Positions 15,375-15,601 of a stretch of 15,601 nt of DNA are shown in pieces. The notes beneath the pieces are model-generated. The model had not been told where the DNA came from. It did no database searches and saw only the letters and a list, made by a program, of their open reading frames with translations. Both the position numbers and the translations under genes were made by a program. The stretch is from Gammaproteobacteria bacterium (lineage in GTDB: Bacteria > Pseudomonadota > Gammaproteobacteria > Steroidobacterales > BM003), in the NCBI GenBank assembly GCA_026193125.1, contig JAPHSC010000383.1, positions 1 to 15,601 on the forward strand. Reading direction: 5' to 3'. The stretch's first letter is position 1; each line of letters starts with the position of its first letter.

Positions 15375-15445
15375 GATTCGGGTCGTAAGCCGCCACCTGG
15401 ACGGGCTAGAGAGAGTCCAGGTGGGTGACCGCTTTCGGCCAGGAG
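15375..15445 (+). repeat. Palindromic repeat element upstream of the permease gene
   Basis: A perfect 10-bp inverted repeat, CCACCTGGAC (15393-15402) and GTCCAGGTGG (15415-15424), encloses a 12-base loop. An imperfect outer arm extends it: GGGTCGTAAGCCG on the left (from 15380) resembles the reverse complement of ACCGCTTTCGGCC on the right (15428-15440). The right arm contains the 14-mer shared with the 13572 copy. This looks like a dispersed intergenic palindrome. It lies in the 271-bp spacer before the permease gene, where a TACAAT on the minus strand near 15330 is a possible -10. Confidence 0.65.
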
Positions 15446-15516
15446 CGGACGCCCCCGTATCGCAGAATCGAATCGCATTTCAATAGGCTATTTTGTGCAT
15501 CGGTCGAAAACACCGA

Positions 15517-15601
15517 ATGGACTCAATCCATATGTTGTCGTTATCTACCTATATTGCTCACTTCCGAGAAATGCTATCCACCTATGTGGGAATTGATGAC
15601 C
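15517..15601 (+). CDS. Possible N-terminus of a gene cut by the right edge
   Basis: From an ATG at 15517 (another in frame at 15532) the plus strand stays open for 28 codons to the window end, with a helical-looking product containing STYIAHFREMLSTYVGIDD. The frame is closed by TAG at 15484. No clear Shine-Dalgarno sequence precedes either ATG. The stretch is more AT-rich than the rest of the window, which may mean promoter DNA or acquired sequence. It would be divergent from the permease gene. Too little is visible to name a family. Confidence 0.3.
   Translation, partial: MDSIHMLSLSTYIAHFREMLSTYVGIDD

Noticed and set aside
15265..15486. 73-codon plus-strand ORF upstream of the permease
   Set aside because: It runs through the palindromic repeat, has no domain, and its RFRP-containing end is encoded by the repeat itself. 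It is probably not a gene.
1..15601. CRISPR array, insertion sequence, integrase or phage genes
   Set aside because: No regularly spaced repeats, transposase or integrase motifs were seen on either strand.

Overview
The window reads as a chromosomal segment of a gammaproteobacterium with moderately high GC content. The block lptG-lptF / pepA-holC-(small gene)-valS, with lptFG divergent from pepA, is a conserved core arrangement known from Escherichia coli and Pseudomonas. The moxR/DUF58/tgpA cluster that follows is also typical of Pseudomonas-like gammaproteobacteria. The genus cannot be fixed from the sequence. Several genes use TTG or GTG starts (lptF, holC, tgpA, the MFS gene, the thioredoxin-like gene and the permease), so the start assignments deserve care.

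Layout. Positions 1-1962 (minus strand) carry lptG, cut by the left edge, and lptF, overlapping by ATGA. These are the two membrane subunits of the LPS-exporting LptB2FG transporter. A 206-bp divergent spacer follows. Positions 2169-7298 (plus strand) carry pepA (leucyl aminopeptidase), holC (DNA polymerase III chi), an unrecognised 123-aa gene overlapping holC, and valS. A probable weak intrinsic terminator lies at 7307-7334. Positions 7370-11310 (plus) hold a tight three-gene unit: a MoxR-type AAA+ ATPase, a DUF58 membrane protein, and a TgpA-type membrane transglutaminase. Together they probably form a chaperone plus envelope-associated enzyme module. tgpA ends tail to tail with a UMF1/Atg22-like MFS transporter gene (11307-12584, minus), the two stop codons sharing one CTAG.

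From 12585 to the right edge the region looks more accessory. There is a 528-bp spacer without a convincing gene, a small lipoprotein gene (13113-13499, plus), and a two-gene minus-strand operon of an ArsP/YraQ-type (DUF318) permease and a small CxxC thioredoxin-like protein (15245 to 13673). There are also dispersed repeat-like sequences. A similar 21-bp motif occurs in the same orientation in all three spacers of this part, and two good copies bracket the permease/thioredoxin operon. A short open frame at the right edge (15517-15601) may be the start of another gene.

No wholly new system is evident. The items most worth following are the repeats bracketing the permease operon, the 123-aa protein between holC and valS, the unassigned lipoprotein, and the gene-poor spacer with weak ORFs.
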